A stretch of DNA of 8,838 nucleotides from Ruminococcaceae bacterium UBA1785 (GTDB taxonomy: Bacteria > Bacillota > Clostridia > Oscillospirales > Acutalibacteraceae). This document shows positions 1 through 7,016 of this stretch, in pieces (position 1 is the stretch's first letter; every line of letters begins with the position of its first letter). The DNA lies in assembly GCA_002314555.1 (NCBI GenBank), contig DCGF01000035.1:1-8838 (forward strand), in the 5' to 3' direction. The notes beneath the pieces were generated by a model. That model saw only the letters and a program-made list of their open reading frames with translations, did not search any database and was not told where the DNA came from. The translations under genes were made by a program, and so were the position numbers.

Positions 1-2
1 TT

Positions 3-215
3 AAAAACAGCACGTCTCCCGAGGCCTTCGGCGGCGGAAGCGGCGCAGGCGTGAACATCACACCCGTTGCATTTATCGTTATCAACGGTGACAGCATCAG
101 AGCACTGCCTATCGCTCAGGATGCTCCAACCGGCATCGACAAGCTCATCGATTCTGCCCCGGACCTTATTGATAAGATATCGGGAACAATCAAAAAGAAA
201 GAGCCAAAAGAATAA
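3..215 (+). CDS. ytfJ: GerW/YtfJ family spore protein, C-terminal part (5' end outside window)
   Basis: The reading frame is open from the window edge (first full codon at base 3) to TAA at 213-215, giving about 70 C-terminal residues. The glycine-rich FGGGSGAGVNITPVAF block followed by a short strand and a conserved acidic tail (DKLIDSAPDLIDKI) is typical of the C-terminal half of YtfJ/GerW. In Bacillus this protein is made in the forespore and is needed for normal germination; its biochemical role is not settled. The N-terminal part lies outside the window, so start and regulation cannot be judged. It is followed by a DD-carboxypeptidase and rluB. The same grouping of ytfJ, a dac gene and rluB is familiar from clostridial genomes, which supports the call. 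Proline codons include CCC, as in dacF and most of rluB. Confidence 0.85.
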   Translation, partial: KNSTSPEAFGGGSGAGVNITPVAFIVINGDSIRALPIAQDAPTGIDKLIDSAPDLIDKISGTIKKKEPKE

Positions 216-222
216 TATTTTC

Positions 223-272
223 AGTCCACCGGCGAATAATATGTAGTAATACCTATGAAAGCTCGGTGGACT
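223..272 (+). promoter_or_regulatory. Inverted repeat in the dacF leader, possible ribosome-site-masking hairpin
   Basis: AGTCCACCG at 223-231 is the exact reverse complement of CGGTGGACT at 264-272. This gives a 9-bp stem, with a further G-U pair inside it and about 30 bases of loop. The right arm contains GGTGG (265-269), the only Shine-Dalgarno-like bases near the dacF start, and ends exactly one base before ATG 273. In RNA the stem would cover the binding site and leave the start codon at its foot. No run of T follows, so it does not look like an intrinsic terminator. The repeat is directly visible; a regulatory role is inference. Confidence 0.4.
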
Positions 273-1424
273 ATGAAAAAACTCATATCTGTAATTCTGT
301 GCATGATGACTGTTTTCGCCATGCCATTGCTGTGCTGTGCCGAAAATTCGGATTACAGCGGCATTTTTTCCTCCGCAGGGTGTGCCATCGTTATGGATGC
401 CCACAGCGGAGAGATAATCTTTGAGAAAAACGCCGACGATAAAAGACTTATTGCCAGCACTACAAAGATAATGACTGCCGTTGTTGTCATTGAAAGCTGT
501 AATTTGGACGACGTAGTCACAGTACCCGATGAAGCGGTGGGCACTGAGGGCTCATCTGCATATCTGACACACAATGAAAAGCTCTCAATTCGGGAGCTTC
601 TCTATTGTCTTATGCTCCCATCGGGCAATGATGCCGCGGCGGCTCTTGCTATCATTACCTCAGGAAGCATAGACGAGTTTGCCGTTCATATGAATGAAAA
701 GGCGGCGGCCTTGGGTATGGAAAACACGCATTTTGAAAATCCTCACGGCCTTGACGGGGATAACCATATGTCAACGGCGAGAGATATGGCAATACTCACA
801 CGCTATGCCATGAATAATGAGGAGTTTTCAAAAATAGTCTCAACAAAGTCAATTTCTATCGGCACGAGAACGCTTACAAACCACAATAAGCTTTTGTGGA
901 GCGTTGAGGGGATAAACGGCGTCAAGACCGGCTATACAAAGGCGGCAGGGAGAATACTCATCACCTCTGCCGTTCGTGAAGGTCTGAGTTTAATCTGCGT
1001 GACGATTGGTGATAAGGACGACTATGCAGAGCACACCGAGATGTACAAAAAGGCCTTTTCGGAGCTTTACTGTGAGCGGATATGTTCTCAAAATGAGGAT
1101 TTCTGCACAATTCCGGTAATTTCGGGGGAGAGCGACTCCGCTATACTGTCCGTTGCACAGGATGTTTATATTACACGAAAAACAGATGACGTCGTCACGC
1201 TTGAGGTTGAGCTACCCTCATTTCTCTACGGCGATGTGGAAAAGGACGAGGTCGTGGGCAGACTGACGGTGCTGATTAACGGGCAAGAGAAGGCATCGGC
1301 AAATATTATATCAAAGGAAGAAATAAAAACAGACGGGACAAATCGGCTTAACCTGTGGGAGCGGATAAAGCGTCTGTTTCGGATATCATTCAAATACGGC
1401 GGAAGCATCTATCCGCAGTGGTAG
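273..1424 (+). CDS. dacF: Serine-type D-Ala-D-Ala carboxypeptidase (DacF-like, peptidase S11)
   Basis: Removes the terminal D-alanine from peptidoglycan pentapeptides on the outer face of the membrane, which limits cross-linking. All three penicillin-binding motifs are present, numbered from ATG 273: S62-T-T-K65 (nucleophile and base), S117-G-N119 and K218-T-G220. A Sec signal peptide starts MKKLISVIL and could be cut after Ala23 (CCA|EN). The catalytic domain is followed by a PBP5-type C-terminal beta domain (about 262-345). A basic amphipathic tail (LWERIKRLFR, about 357-366) probably anchors the enzyme to the membrane. An in-frame ATG at 255 would add MKARWT, but it has no ribosome site and spoils the signal peptide; ATG 273 has a weak GGTGG 3 bases upstream. 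The neighbouring ytfJ suggests a link with sporulation, as for B. subtilis DacF, but a vegetative PBP5-like role cannot be excluded. Confidence 0.93.
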   Translation: MKKLISVILCMMTVFAMPLLCCAENSDYSGIFSSAGCAIVMDAHSGEIIFEKNADDKRLIASTTKIMTAVVVIESCNLDDVVTVPDEAVGTEGSSAYLTHNEKLSIRELLYCLMLPSGNDAAAALAIITSGSIDEFAVHMNEKAAALGMENTHFENPHGLDGDNHMSTARDMAILTRYAMNNEEFSKIVSTKSISIGTRTLTNHNKLLWSVEGINGVKTGYTKAAGRILITSAVREGLSLICVTIGDKDDYAEHTEMYKKAFSELYCERICSQNEDFCTIPVISGESDSAILSVAQDVYITRKTDDVVTLEVELPSFLYGDVEKDEVVGRLTVLINGQEKASANIISKEEIKTDGTNRLNLWERIKRLFRISFKYGGSIYPQW

Positions 1425-1436
1425 CAGGGGATAATT

Positions 1437-2162
1437 ATGGTCGAGAGACTGCAAAAGGTACTAAGTGAATACGGAATCATGTCGCGCAGAAATGCCGAGC
1501 GGCTCATTTCCGAGGGAAAGATAAAGGTCGACGGGCAAACTGCGTTTCTCGGTCAGAAGATAGACCCGGATACCGCCAAGGTAACGGTGTCGGGAAAGCC
1601 CGTATCGTTTAAAAAGAATAAGCTAATCTACATCATGCTCAATAAACCCAGAGGATATATCACAAGCCTGTCTGATGAAAAGGGCAGACCCGTGGTCACC
1701 GAGCTATTGGAGGATATAGAGGAGCGAGTGTACCCCGTGGGCAGACTTGACTATGATTCCGAGGGGCTATTAATCCTCACAAATGACGGAGACCTTGCAA
1801 ATCACCTTATGCACCCCTCGATGAACAAGGAAAAAACCTACCGTGTGACGGTGAGAGGGCTCACCGAAGCCTCGTTAAAGGCACTGGGCGAGCCTATGGT
1901 CATCGACGGCTATAGGATAAGACCGGCAGACGTAAGGCTTATCGGCGAGATGGCGGAATACAGCACGGTGGATATAAAAATTCACGAGGGCAGAAACAGA
2001 CAGATAAGAAAAATGTGTGAGGATCAAGGTCTTACAGTTGCACGACTTAAGCGTGTAGCTATAGGTCCAGTCAAACTCGGCATGTTGAAGCAGGGCGAAT
2101 GGCGTGACCTCACTCCACAGGAACTTAAAAGTCTTAAACAAGCTAATAAAAGCCAGAGGTAG
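1437..2162 (+). CDS. rluB: 23S rRNA pseudouridine synthase, RluB/RsuA family
   Basis: Converts a specific uridine of rRNA to pseudouridine, probably in 23S rRNA domain V as for RluB; the exact target is inferred from family and context. Residues 2-49 form an S4 RNA-binding domain (RLQKVLSEYGIMSRRNAERLI). The catalytic domain carries the family signature GRLDYDSEGLLILTNDG with catalytic Asp105, and the C-terminal motif GRNRQIRKMCE at 185-195. The length of 241 residues is normal for the family. AGGGG (1426-1430) lies 6 bases before the ATG, and the gene starts 12 bases after dacF stops, so the two are very likely co-transcribed. The protein is continuous, but codon choice changes sharply after about residue 195: proline CCC before, CCA after, and CTT, GCT, GTT and CGT become favoured. 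This suggests a recombination or assembly joint inside the gene. Confidence 0.93.
   Translation: MVERLQKVLSEYGIMSRRNAERLISEGKIKVDGQTAFLGQKIDPDTAKVTVSGKPVSFKKNKLIYIMLNKPRGYITSLSDEKGRPVVTELLEDIEERVYPVGRLDYDSEGLLILTNDGDLANHLMHPSMNKEKTYRVTVRGLTEASLKALGEPMVIDGYRIRPADVRLIGEMAEYSTVDIKIHEGRNRQIRKMCEDQGLTVARLKRVAIGPVKLGMLKQGEWRDLTPQELKSLKQANKSQR
1985..2030. other. Codon-usage breakpoint within rluB
   Basis: Before this stretch, the ytfJ fragment, dacF and rluB use CCC/CCG proline, TCG serine, ACG threonine and GGG glycine freely. From codon 198 of rluB (GGT CTT ACA GTT GCA) onwards, the style is CCA/CCT, GCT/GCA, CTT and CGT, through to the end of the window. By hand count, CCC is 9 of 21 prolines upstream and 1 of about 80 downstream. 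The change falls at or just after the DNA for the highly conserved GRNRQIRKMCE motif, where two related rluB genes would share long identical words. The change is visible in the sequence; its cause is not. Confidence 0.6.
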
Positions 2163-2202
2163 CAAAGGGCGCCCAGAGCTTTAATTATAAGGAGAATTTA
2201 AT

Positions 2203-3081
2203 ATGGTTAGAAGCATGACCGGTTTTGGTCGCGCTCGGATGGAGACAAAGAGTATCTTTATCTCTGTCGAACTTAAGAGCGTGAACCACAGGTACTTTGA
2301 ACTTTATTCTAGAGTACCTAGAACCTATGGCTTCCTTGAGGAACGTATAAAGTCACACCTTCAGGGTAGAATTGCCCGCGGTAAGGTTGAATGTAACGTT
2401 TCCATTGAGGAACTTGAGAGTGATGACGTAGTTGTTACAGTTAATCACTCACTTGCTAAAGCTTATCTTGATGCTTTGGCAGAACTTGAGGAGACTTATA
2501 GCCTTCGTAATGACATCTCTGCATCAATTCTCACTCGTTTTGGAGACATCCTCTCCGTACACAAAGAGGAGACAGATGAGGATGCTATTTGGGAACTCGT
2601 AAAGGGTGTACTCGATGAGGCTACTGATAACTTCATCGCTATGCGTGAGCGTGAGGGTGAGAAGTTAAAAGCAGATATCTGCGGCAGGGCTGATACTATC
2701 CTCTCTAAGGTTGCTTTCGTAGAGGAACGTTCACCTGAAACTGTTCGTGAGTATAACGAAAAGCTTAAGGCTAGAATCAAAGAGCTCCTTGATGGAGCTG
2801 ATGTTGATGAGCAGCGTCTTCTTCAGGAGGCTGCTATCTATGCCGATAAAGTTGCAGTTGATGAGGAGACAGTACGTCTTCGCAGTCACATAGAGCAGCT
2901 TAAGGCTATGTTTAATGAGAAAGAAGCTATTGGCCGAAAGATGGATTTCCTTGTACAGGAGATAAATCGTGAGGCAAACACTATTGGTTCAAAAGCATCT
3001 GACTTTGAGATTAATAAAGTAGTTGTTGAAATCAAAGCAGAGGTTGAAAAGATAAGAGAACAGGTACAGAACATCGAATAA
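2203..3081 (+). CDS. yloC: YicC/YloC family endoribonuclease
   Basis: Member of the YicC/YloC family, shown in E. coli and B. subtilis to be an RNA endonuclease involved in RNA turnover. The N-terminus MVRSMTGFGRA is the family hallmark. The middle is a charged, probably coiled-coil helical region. The C-terminal DUF1732 domain has the conserved block GRKMDFLVQEINREANTIGS at 244-263 and ends with a helix rich in Glu and Lys. The length of 292 residues is typical. AAGGAG (2189-2194) sits 8 bases before the ATG, the best ribosome site so far in the window, and the 40-base gap to rluB is the widest before rpoZ apart from the dacF leader. A promoter could lie there, but I see no clear -35/-10 pair. 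It heads the conserved order yloC-remA-gmk-rpoZ. Its RNA target here is unknown. Confidence 0.93.
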   Translation: MVRSMTGFGRARMETKSIFISVELKSVNHRYFELYSRVPRTYGFLEERIKSHLQGRIARGKVECNVSIEELESDDVVVTVNHSLAKAYLDALAELEETYSLRNDISASILTRFGDILSVHKEETDEDAIWELVKGVLDEATDNFIAMREREGEKLKADICGRADTILSKVAFVEERSPETVREYNEKLKARIKELLDGADVDEQRLLQEAAIYADKVAVDEETVRLRSHIEQLKAMFNEKEAIGRKMDFLVQEINREANTIGSKASDFEINKVVVEIKAEVEKIREQVQNIE

Positions 3082-3093
3082 TTTGGGGGAACC

Positions 3094-3345
3094 ATGAAGC
3101 TTGTAAATATTGGCTTTGGTAACTGCGTAAATGCGGACAGAATTATAGCTTTAGTCAGTCCGGATTCTGCGCCTATAAAGAGAATAGTTGGTGATTGTAA
3201 GGAAAAAGGCACTCTTATAGATGCCTCTCAGGGAAGAAAGACTCGTACAGTCCTCATAATGGATAATGACGAAGTTGTTCTTTCGTATCTCCAACCCGAG
3301 ACGCTCACTGAGCGAATTAACGGGGAGGAGGCAGATGAGATATGA
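3094..3345 (+). CDS. remA: RemA family DNA-binding regulator (DUF370)
   Basis: Small protein of 83 residues matching the RemA/DUF370 family along its length: it begins MKLVNIGFGNCVNADRIIAL and continues with the conserved SPDSAPIKR and TLIDASQGRKTRTVLIM blocks. In B. subtilis RemA is an oligomeric DNA-binding protein that activates matrix and osmoprotection genes. In Clostridia its targets are mostly unknown, so only DNA binding is inferred here. GGGGGA (3085-3090) provides the ribosome site 12 bases after yloC ends. The stop codon overlaps the gmk start (ATGA, 3342-3345), which implies translational coupling. The position between yloC and gmk is the standard one in Firmicutes. It holds the only CCC proline codon I found in the right part of the window. 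Confidence 0.93.
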   Translation: MKLVNIGFGNCVNADRIIALVSPDSAPIKRIVGDCKEKGTLIDASQGRKTRTVLIMDNDEVVLSYLQPETLTERINGEEADEI

Positions 3346-4037
3346 GTGATGCAGCAGGCTTCCTTTTAATCTTTTCTGGCCCATCAGGTTCTGGAAAAGA
3401 TACAGTCCTTCAGGAGATACTAAAGAGAGATGATAAAACAGTTGTCTCTATCAGTATGACCACTCGTCAGCCTCGTCCAAATGAGGTAGATGGCAGGGAT
3501 TACTACTTTGTCACCAAAGAAGAGTTCGAAAAGAATATCGAAAACGATGAGATGCTCGAATGGGCTAGATATGATGAGAACTACTACGGAACTCCAAAAG
3601 CACCTATAAACAAATGGATTGAAGAGGGTAAGACAGTTATCCTTGAAATCGAAGTTCAGGGTGCCGATAAGATCCGTCAAAAATACCCAAAGATTCGTTC
3701 AATGTTCCTTATGCCTCCGTCAATTCGCGTGTTAGAGGAGCGCCTTCGTCTTAGACACACTAACACAGAAGAGGATATAAAGAGGCGTATCGATGCTGCT
3801 AAGGATGAGATAGCTCGAGCAAATGATTACGACTACATTATCGTAAATAACCGTCTTGAAGATGCCGTTGAAGATGCTATGGAGATAATCTTTAGACACA
3901 GACGACACCTCCGTGAGGAAGACAGCGCTGATGAGTTCTATTACGGCCATCAGTATAAAGATGAAATTGAGTATGTTAACGAAGTGGCACGTGTGTTACC
4001 GCCACTCGAAGACTTTTCAGAAAGAGGTTTAAAATAA
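3342..4037 (+). CDS. gmk: Guanylate kinase
   Basis: Phosphorylates GMP to GDP with ATP, feeding GTP, dGTP and (p)ppGpp pools in the cytoplasm. The P-loop is GPSGSGKDT at residues 13-21. The GMP-binding region SMTTRQPRPNEVDGRDYYF spans 38-56, followed by the YGTPK segment and a lid arginine region (LEERLRLRHTNTEEDIKRRI). The usual core ends near residue 192. About 39 further residues form an acidic, tyrosine-rich tail, making the 231-residue protein about 25 longer than the E. coli and Bacillus enzymes. The start overlaps the remA stop by four bases, and a strong GGGGAGGAGG (3322-3331) precedes it. The stop TAA shares one base with the rpoZ ATG. Asp20 in the P-loop replaces the Gly seen in many homologues; the key Lys19 is kept, so activity is expected. 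Confidence 0.96.
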   Translation: MSDAAGFLLIFSGPSGSGKDTVLQEILKRDDKTVVSISMTTRQPRPNEVDGRDYYFVTKEEFEKNIENDEMLEWARYDENYYGTPKAPINKWIEEGKTVILEIEVQGADKIRQKYPKIRSMFLMPPSIRVLEERLRLRHTNTEEDIKRRIDAAKDEIARANDYDYIIVNNRLEDAVEDAMEIIFRHRRHLREEDSADEFYYGHQYKDEIEYVNEVARVLPPLEDFSERGLK

Positions 4038-4273
4038 TGGCAGAAAAGAAAATGTTTAATCCAGACCTTCGTGAATTATTGACAGATGAAGACGGCAACC
4101 AAATCAGCCGTTATTCACTTGTAACAGCTACAGCTAAGCTCGCTAGAGAAATCTCTGACAAAGCTGCTGAGGATCATGAAATCATCACAGAGAAGCCAGT
4201 ATCTACTGCTCTCGATAAACTTCTCTCAGGCGAATATACTATTGAAGAACCAGCAGAGATTAGAGAACTTTAA
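4037..4273 (+). CDS. rpoZ: DNA-directed RNA polymerase omega subunit
   Basis: Omega clamps the C-terminal part of beta-prime and helps RNA polymerase assembly. The protein has 78 residues, within the usual range. The core SRYSLVTATAKLAREIS (24-40) matches the conserved omega helix, and KPVSTALDKLLSGEYTI (54-70) matches the second conserved segment linking omega to core polymerase. The 23 residues before the core are less conserved. The ATG overlaps the gmk stop by one base (TAATG), with AAGAGG (4022-4027) inside gmk as ribosome site. The gmk-rpoZ pair is the usual arrangement in Firmicutes. A stem-loop follows seven bases after the stop and may reduce read-through into priA. Confidence 0.92.
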   Translation: MAEKKMFNPDLRELLTDEDGNQISRYSLVTATAKLAREISDKAAEDHEIITEKPVSTALDKLLSGEYTIEEPAEIREL

Positions 4274-4279
4274 GAGAGC

Positions 4280-4302
4280 GGCAGTGGTATAGTACCACTG
4301 CC
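4280..4302 (+). terminator. Perfect stem-loop between rpoZ and priA, weak terminator or attenuator
   Basis: GGCAGTGGTA (4280-4289) pairs perfectly with TACCACTGCC (4293-4302) around a three-base loop, TAG. The following bases, TTCTATACTGTTT, are rich in T but not a clean T-run, so full termination is doubtful. It lies in the 53-base gap after rpoZ and before the priA ribosome site GGAGGG (4316-4321). It could partly separate expression of the short upstream genes from priA or mark a processed 3' end. Confidence 0.5.
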
Positions 4303-4326
4303 TTCTATACTGTTTGGAGGGTACGT

Positions 4327-6525
4327 ATGAAGGGACTCGTGGCGCGCGTCGCTGTGCAAAATGTGGCTTATCATTTTGATGAGCTATTTAGCTATGCCGT
4401 GCCAAGTGGAGTTACCCCAGTAGTCGGTGCTAGGTGCATGGTGCCTTTTGGAAAAGGCAACTCTGCACGGCAAGCGGTGATTATCGAACTTCTTGAAAAA
4501 GAGGGAGACGAAGACATTAAAGAGCTCGGTGCCATCTTAGATGACGCGCCGCTCTTTAACGATAAGATGATTCGTCTCGCGCTCTTTATGAAGGAACGCA
4601 CATTTTGCACCGTTTACGACGCGCTCCGTACTATGCTTCCAGGCCTCTCACATAAGCCAAACGACGTAACTGTAAAAATGGTGCGTCTAAAGGAACGCGA
4701 ACTTCCAAAATGTACAGAAAAACAGCTCTCCGTCATAGATTGTCTAAAAGGCATAGAGGGAGAAGTATCTGTAAAAGAACTTTGCTACTTTACCGGTGTC
4801 ACTGCAGCTGTTATAGATGCACTTCATAAAAAGGGAGTAGTTGAGTACTACGAGAAGGAAGTATTTAGAAGACCTTATAACGAACAGATTACTGATACAT
4901 CAAAGATAGAACTCACTGAGAGTCAAAAGAACGCTTTTGATAATCTTAATAACCAATTATTAAATGGTGGTGGAACGAGTCTTCTCTTCGGTGTAACAGG
5001 AAGCGGAAAGACACAGGTGTATCTCCGCTTAATTGATGAGGTAGAGAAGACTGGTCGTGGAATCATAGTTATGGTTCCAGAGATTTCTTTGACACCACAG
5101 ACACTTAGAATTTTCCACAGCCGTTACGGTGACAAAGTTGCAGTTTTCCACAGCGGACTCTCTGATGGTGAGAGACTTGATGAGTGGAAGCGTGTGAAGC
5201 AGGGACTTGCGACTATTGTCGTAGGTACGCGTTCGGCGGTTTTTGCACCTTTTGATAACTTAGGCCTTATCATCATAGATGAGGAACAGGAACATACATA
5301 TAAATCAGAGCAGAGCCCTAGGTATCACGCTAGAGATATAGCAAAGTATAGATGCGCAGAGGATAAAGCCCTCTTAGTGCTTGCATCTGCAACACCTAGC
5401 TTTGAATCCTACATGAATGCTAAAAAGGGTAAATACTCACTCTGTGTGTTAAAGGACCGTTTCGGTCAGGCGGAACTTCCTGCAGTTGAGACTGTAGACA
5501 TGTGTAAGGAACGCTTTGACGGAAACAAGAATGAGATAAGCCGTGCGCTTCTCTCAGCCCTCACTGAGAACTTTGATAATGGGCATCAGTCCATAGTTTT
5601 AATTAACCGTAGAGGATATAACACCTATGCTGCATGCGACAGTTGTGGCGAGGTAGTTATGTGCCCAAACTGCAGTATTGGTCTCACATATCATAGACAT
5701 AACAACCGTCTGATGTGCCACTACTGTGGATACAGCATCCCGTTTACAGTAAAATGCCCTGAATGCGGCGCCGAAGACGTCCATTATAACGGGGCTGGTA
5801 CACAGCGCTTTGAGGAGGAGATAGGACGTCTTCTTCCAGGCGCCCGCATACTTCGCATGGACGCAGACACGACCATGCAGAAATACTCATACGAAGAAAA
5901 ACTCACTGCATTTAAAAACGGTGAGTATGACATAATGGTCGGCACCCAGATGGTTGCTAAAGGCTTAGATTTTGAGAATGTGACGCTTGTAGGCGTACTC
6001 TCTGCCGACCAACAGCTCTTCAGCGACGATTACAAATCTATGGAGACGACCTTCGATCTCCTTACACAGGTAATCGGCAGAGCTGGAAGAGGTAAATACC
6101 CTGGAAAAGCGATAATCCAAACTATTCAGCCACAAAACGATGTAATTCAGCTCGCCAGAACTCAAAATTTCGAGGACTTCTATGAGACTGAGATTATCAT
6201 GCGAAAAGCATGTGTATTTCCACCGTTTTGTAACCTCTGTACCATTTCCTTCCAAGGTGAAAAGGAAGAACGTGTCTTAAAATCAAGCCGTAACTTCCTA
6301 AACAACTTGGAGAAAAAGGCGACAGGTGAATTTTGTGACCTTAAACTTATTGTTTTAGGCCCTATGCCTGAGCGAGTAGTAAAGATATCTAATAAGTATA
6401 GGCACAGAATTATCATTAAATGCGTAAATAATATGCGTTTCCGCCAGATGCTTTCAGAACTCCTCTTTGATTTTTCAAAGGACAAAGAGAACAGTGGCGT
6501 AAACGCAATACCAGATATTATTTAA
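4327..6525 (+). CDS. priA: Primosomal protein N' (replication restart helicase PriA)
   Basis: DEAD-box-like 3'-5' helicase that recognises stalled replication forks and reloads the replicative helicase. Domains in order: N-terminal 3' DNA-end-binding domain (about 1-105), winged helix (about 115-190) and helicase lobe 1. Lobe 1 carries Walker A GVTGSGKT (222-229) and Walker B DEEQ (318-321). A zinc-binding insertion holds eight cysteines (437, 440, 446, 449, 464, 467, 477, 480) in four CxxC pairs. Helicase lobe 2 carries the GTQMVAKGLDF and VIGRAGRG (582-589) motifs, followed by the C-terminal domain. The length of 732 residues is normal. Many PriA proteins have DEEH at Walker B; Gln here is conservative and should not stop activity. 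GGAGGG (4316-4321) precedes the ATG by 5 bases. The first 400 bases look somewhat richer in G+C codons (GCG, GTG) than the rest. Confidence 0.97.
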   Translation: MKGLVARVAVQNVAYHFDELFSYAVPSGVTPVVGARCMVPFGKGNSARQAVIIELLEKEGDEDIKELGAILDDAPLFNDKMIRLALFMKERTFCTVYDALRTMLPGLSHKPNDVTVKMVRLKERELPKCTEKQLSVIDCLKGIEGEVSVKELCYFTGVTAAVIDALHKKGVVEYYEKEVFRRPYNEQITDTSKIELTESQKNAFDNLNNQLLNGGGTSLLFGVTGSGKTQVYLRLIDEVEKTGRGIIVMVPEISLTPQTLRIFHSRYGDKVAVFHSGLSDGERLDEWKRVKQGLATIVVGTRSAVFAPFDNLGLIIIDEEQEHTYKSEQSPRYHARDIAKYRCAEDKALLVLASATPSFESYMNAKKGKYSLCVLKDRFGQAELPAVETVDMCKERFDGNKNEISRALLSALTENFDNGHQSIVLINRRGYNTYAACDSCGEVVMCPNCSIGLTYHRHNNRLMCHYCGYSIPFTVKCPECGAEDVHYNGAGTQRFEEEIGRLLPGARILRMDADTTMQKYSYEEKLTAFKNGEYDIMVGTQMVAKGLDFENVTLVGVLSADQQLFSDDYKSMETTFDLLTQVIGRAGRGKYPGKAIIQTIQPQNDVIQLARTQNFEDFYETEIIMRKACVFPPFCNLCTISFQGEKEERVLKSSRNFLNNLEKKATGEFCDLKLIVLGPMPERVVKISNKYRHRIIIKCVNNMRFRQMLSELLFDFSKDKENSGVNAIPDII

Positions 6526-6536
6526 GGAGAAACATT

Positions 6537-7016
6537 ATGGCTTTAAGAAAAGTGGTTACTAAAGAAGACCCTATTCTGAGAAAGAAAAGCCGTCCTGTTG
6601 AAAAATTCGACGACAAACTCGCACAGCTCCTAGATGACATGAAAGAGACTATGTATGCGGCTGACGGTGTCGGCCTTGCCGGCGTGCAGGTAGGCATGCT
6701 CAGACGTGTTGTAGTTATGGACTGTGGCGAGGACTACATCGAACTCATTAACCCTGAGATAGTTGAAACTGAGGGTGAACAGTTCGCAGATGAGGGTTGC
6801 CTTTCAATCCCAGGCGAATATTATGAGACAATTCGCCCAGAAGTAGTAAAAGTAAAAGCACAGAACCGTGAAGGTCAGTGGTGTGTATATAAGGGCGAGG
6901 GTCTTAAGGCTCGTTGCTTCTGCCACGAGATTGATCACCTTGACGGTATCTTGTTCACAGACAGACTTAATCCAAATCCTAGACCAAAAGAAGACGTCTT
7001 TGAGGAAGAAAAATGA
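6537..7016 (+). CDS. def: Peptide deformylase
   Basis: Removes the formyl group from the N-terminal methionine of new proteins at the ribosome. All three family motifs are present: motif 1 GVGLAGVQVG (44-53), motif 2 EGCLSIPG (86-93) with metal ligand Cys88, and motif 3 HEIDHLDGILF (130-140) with metal ligands His130 and His134 and catalytic Glu131. Motif 1 reads AGVQ where many enzymes have AAPQ; the catalytic Gln51 is kept. The length of 159 residues fits a short, type 1-like deformylase. AAGGAGA (6524-6530) overlaps the priA stop and gives a good ribosome site. The stop overlaps the fmt start (ATGA), so the enzyme removing the formyl group and the one adding it are translationally coupled. 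Confidence 0.97.
   Translation: MALRKVVTKEDPILRKKSRPVEKFDDKLAQLLDDMKETMYAADGVGLAGVQVGMLRRVVVMDCGEDYIELINPEIVETEGEQFADEGCLSIPGEYYETIRPEVVKVKAQNREGQWCVYKGEGLKARCFCHEIDHLDGILFTDRLNPNPRPKEDVFEEEK

Noticed and set aside
1..215. ytfJ fragment as a broken gene
   Set aside because: It is simply cut by the window edge; the frame is open and the C-terminus is normal.
216..254. Possible sporulation-sigma promoter before dacF
   Set aside because: AT-rich words such as AATAATATG are present, but I could not fit a -35/-10 pair with correct spacing to any sigma factor consensus.
2167..2174. GGGCGCCC palindrome between rluB and yloC as an operator or terminator
   Set aside because: Eight bases is too short for a hairpin with a loop, no T-run follows, and a site this size is expected by chance.
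5275..5300. PriA Walker B reading DEEQ as a sign of an inactive helicase
   Set aside because: All other helicase motifs and all eight zinc cysteines are intact, and Gln in place of His at this position is a tolerable change.
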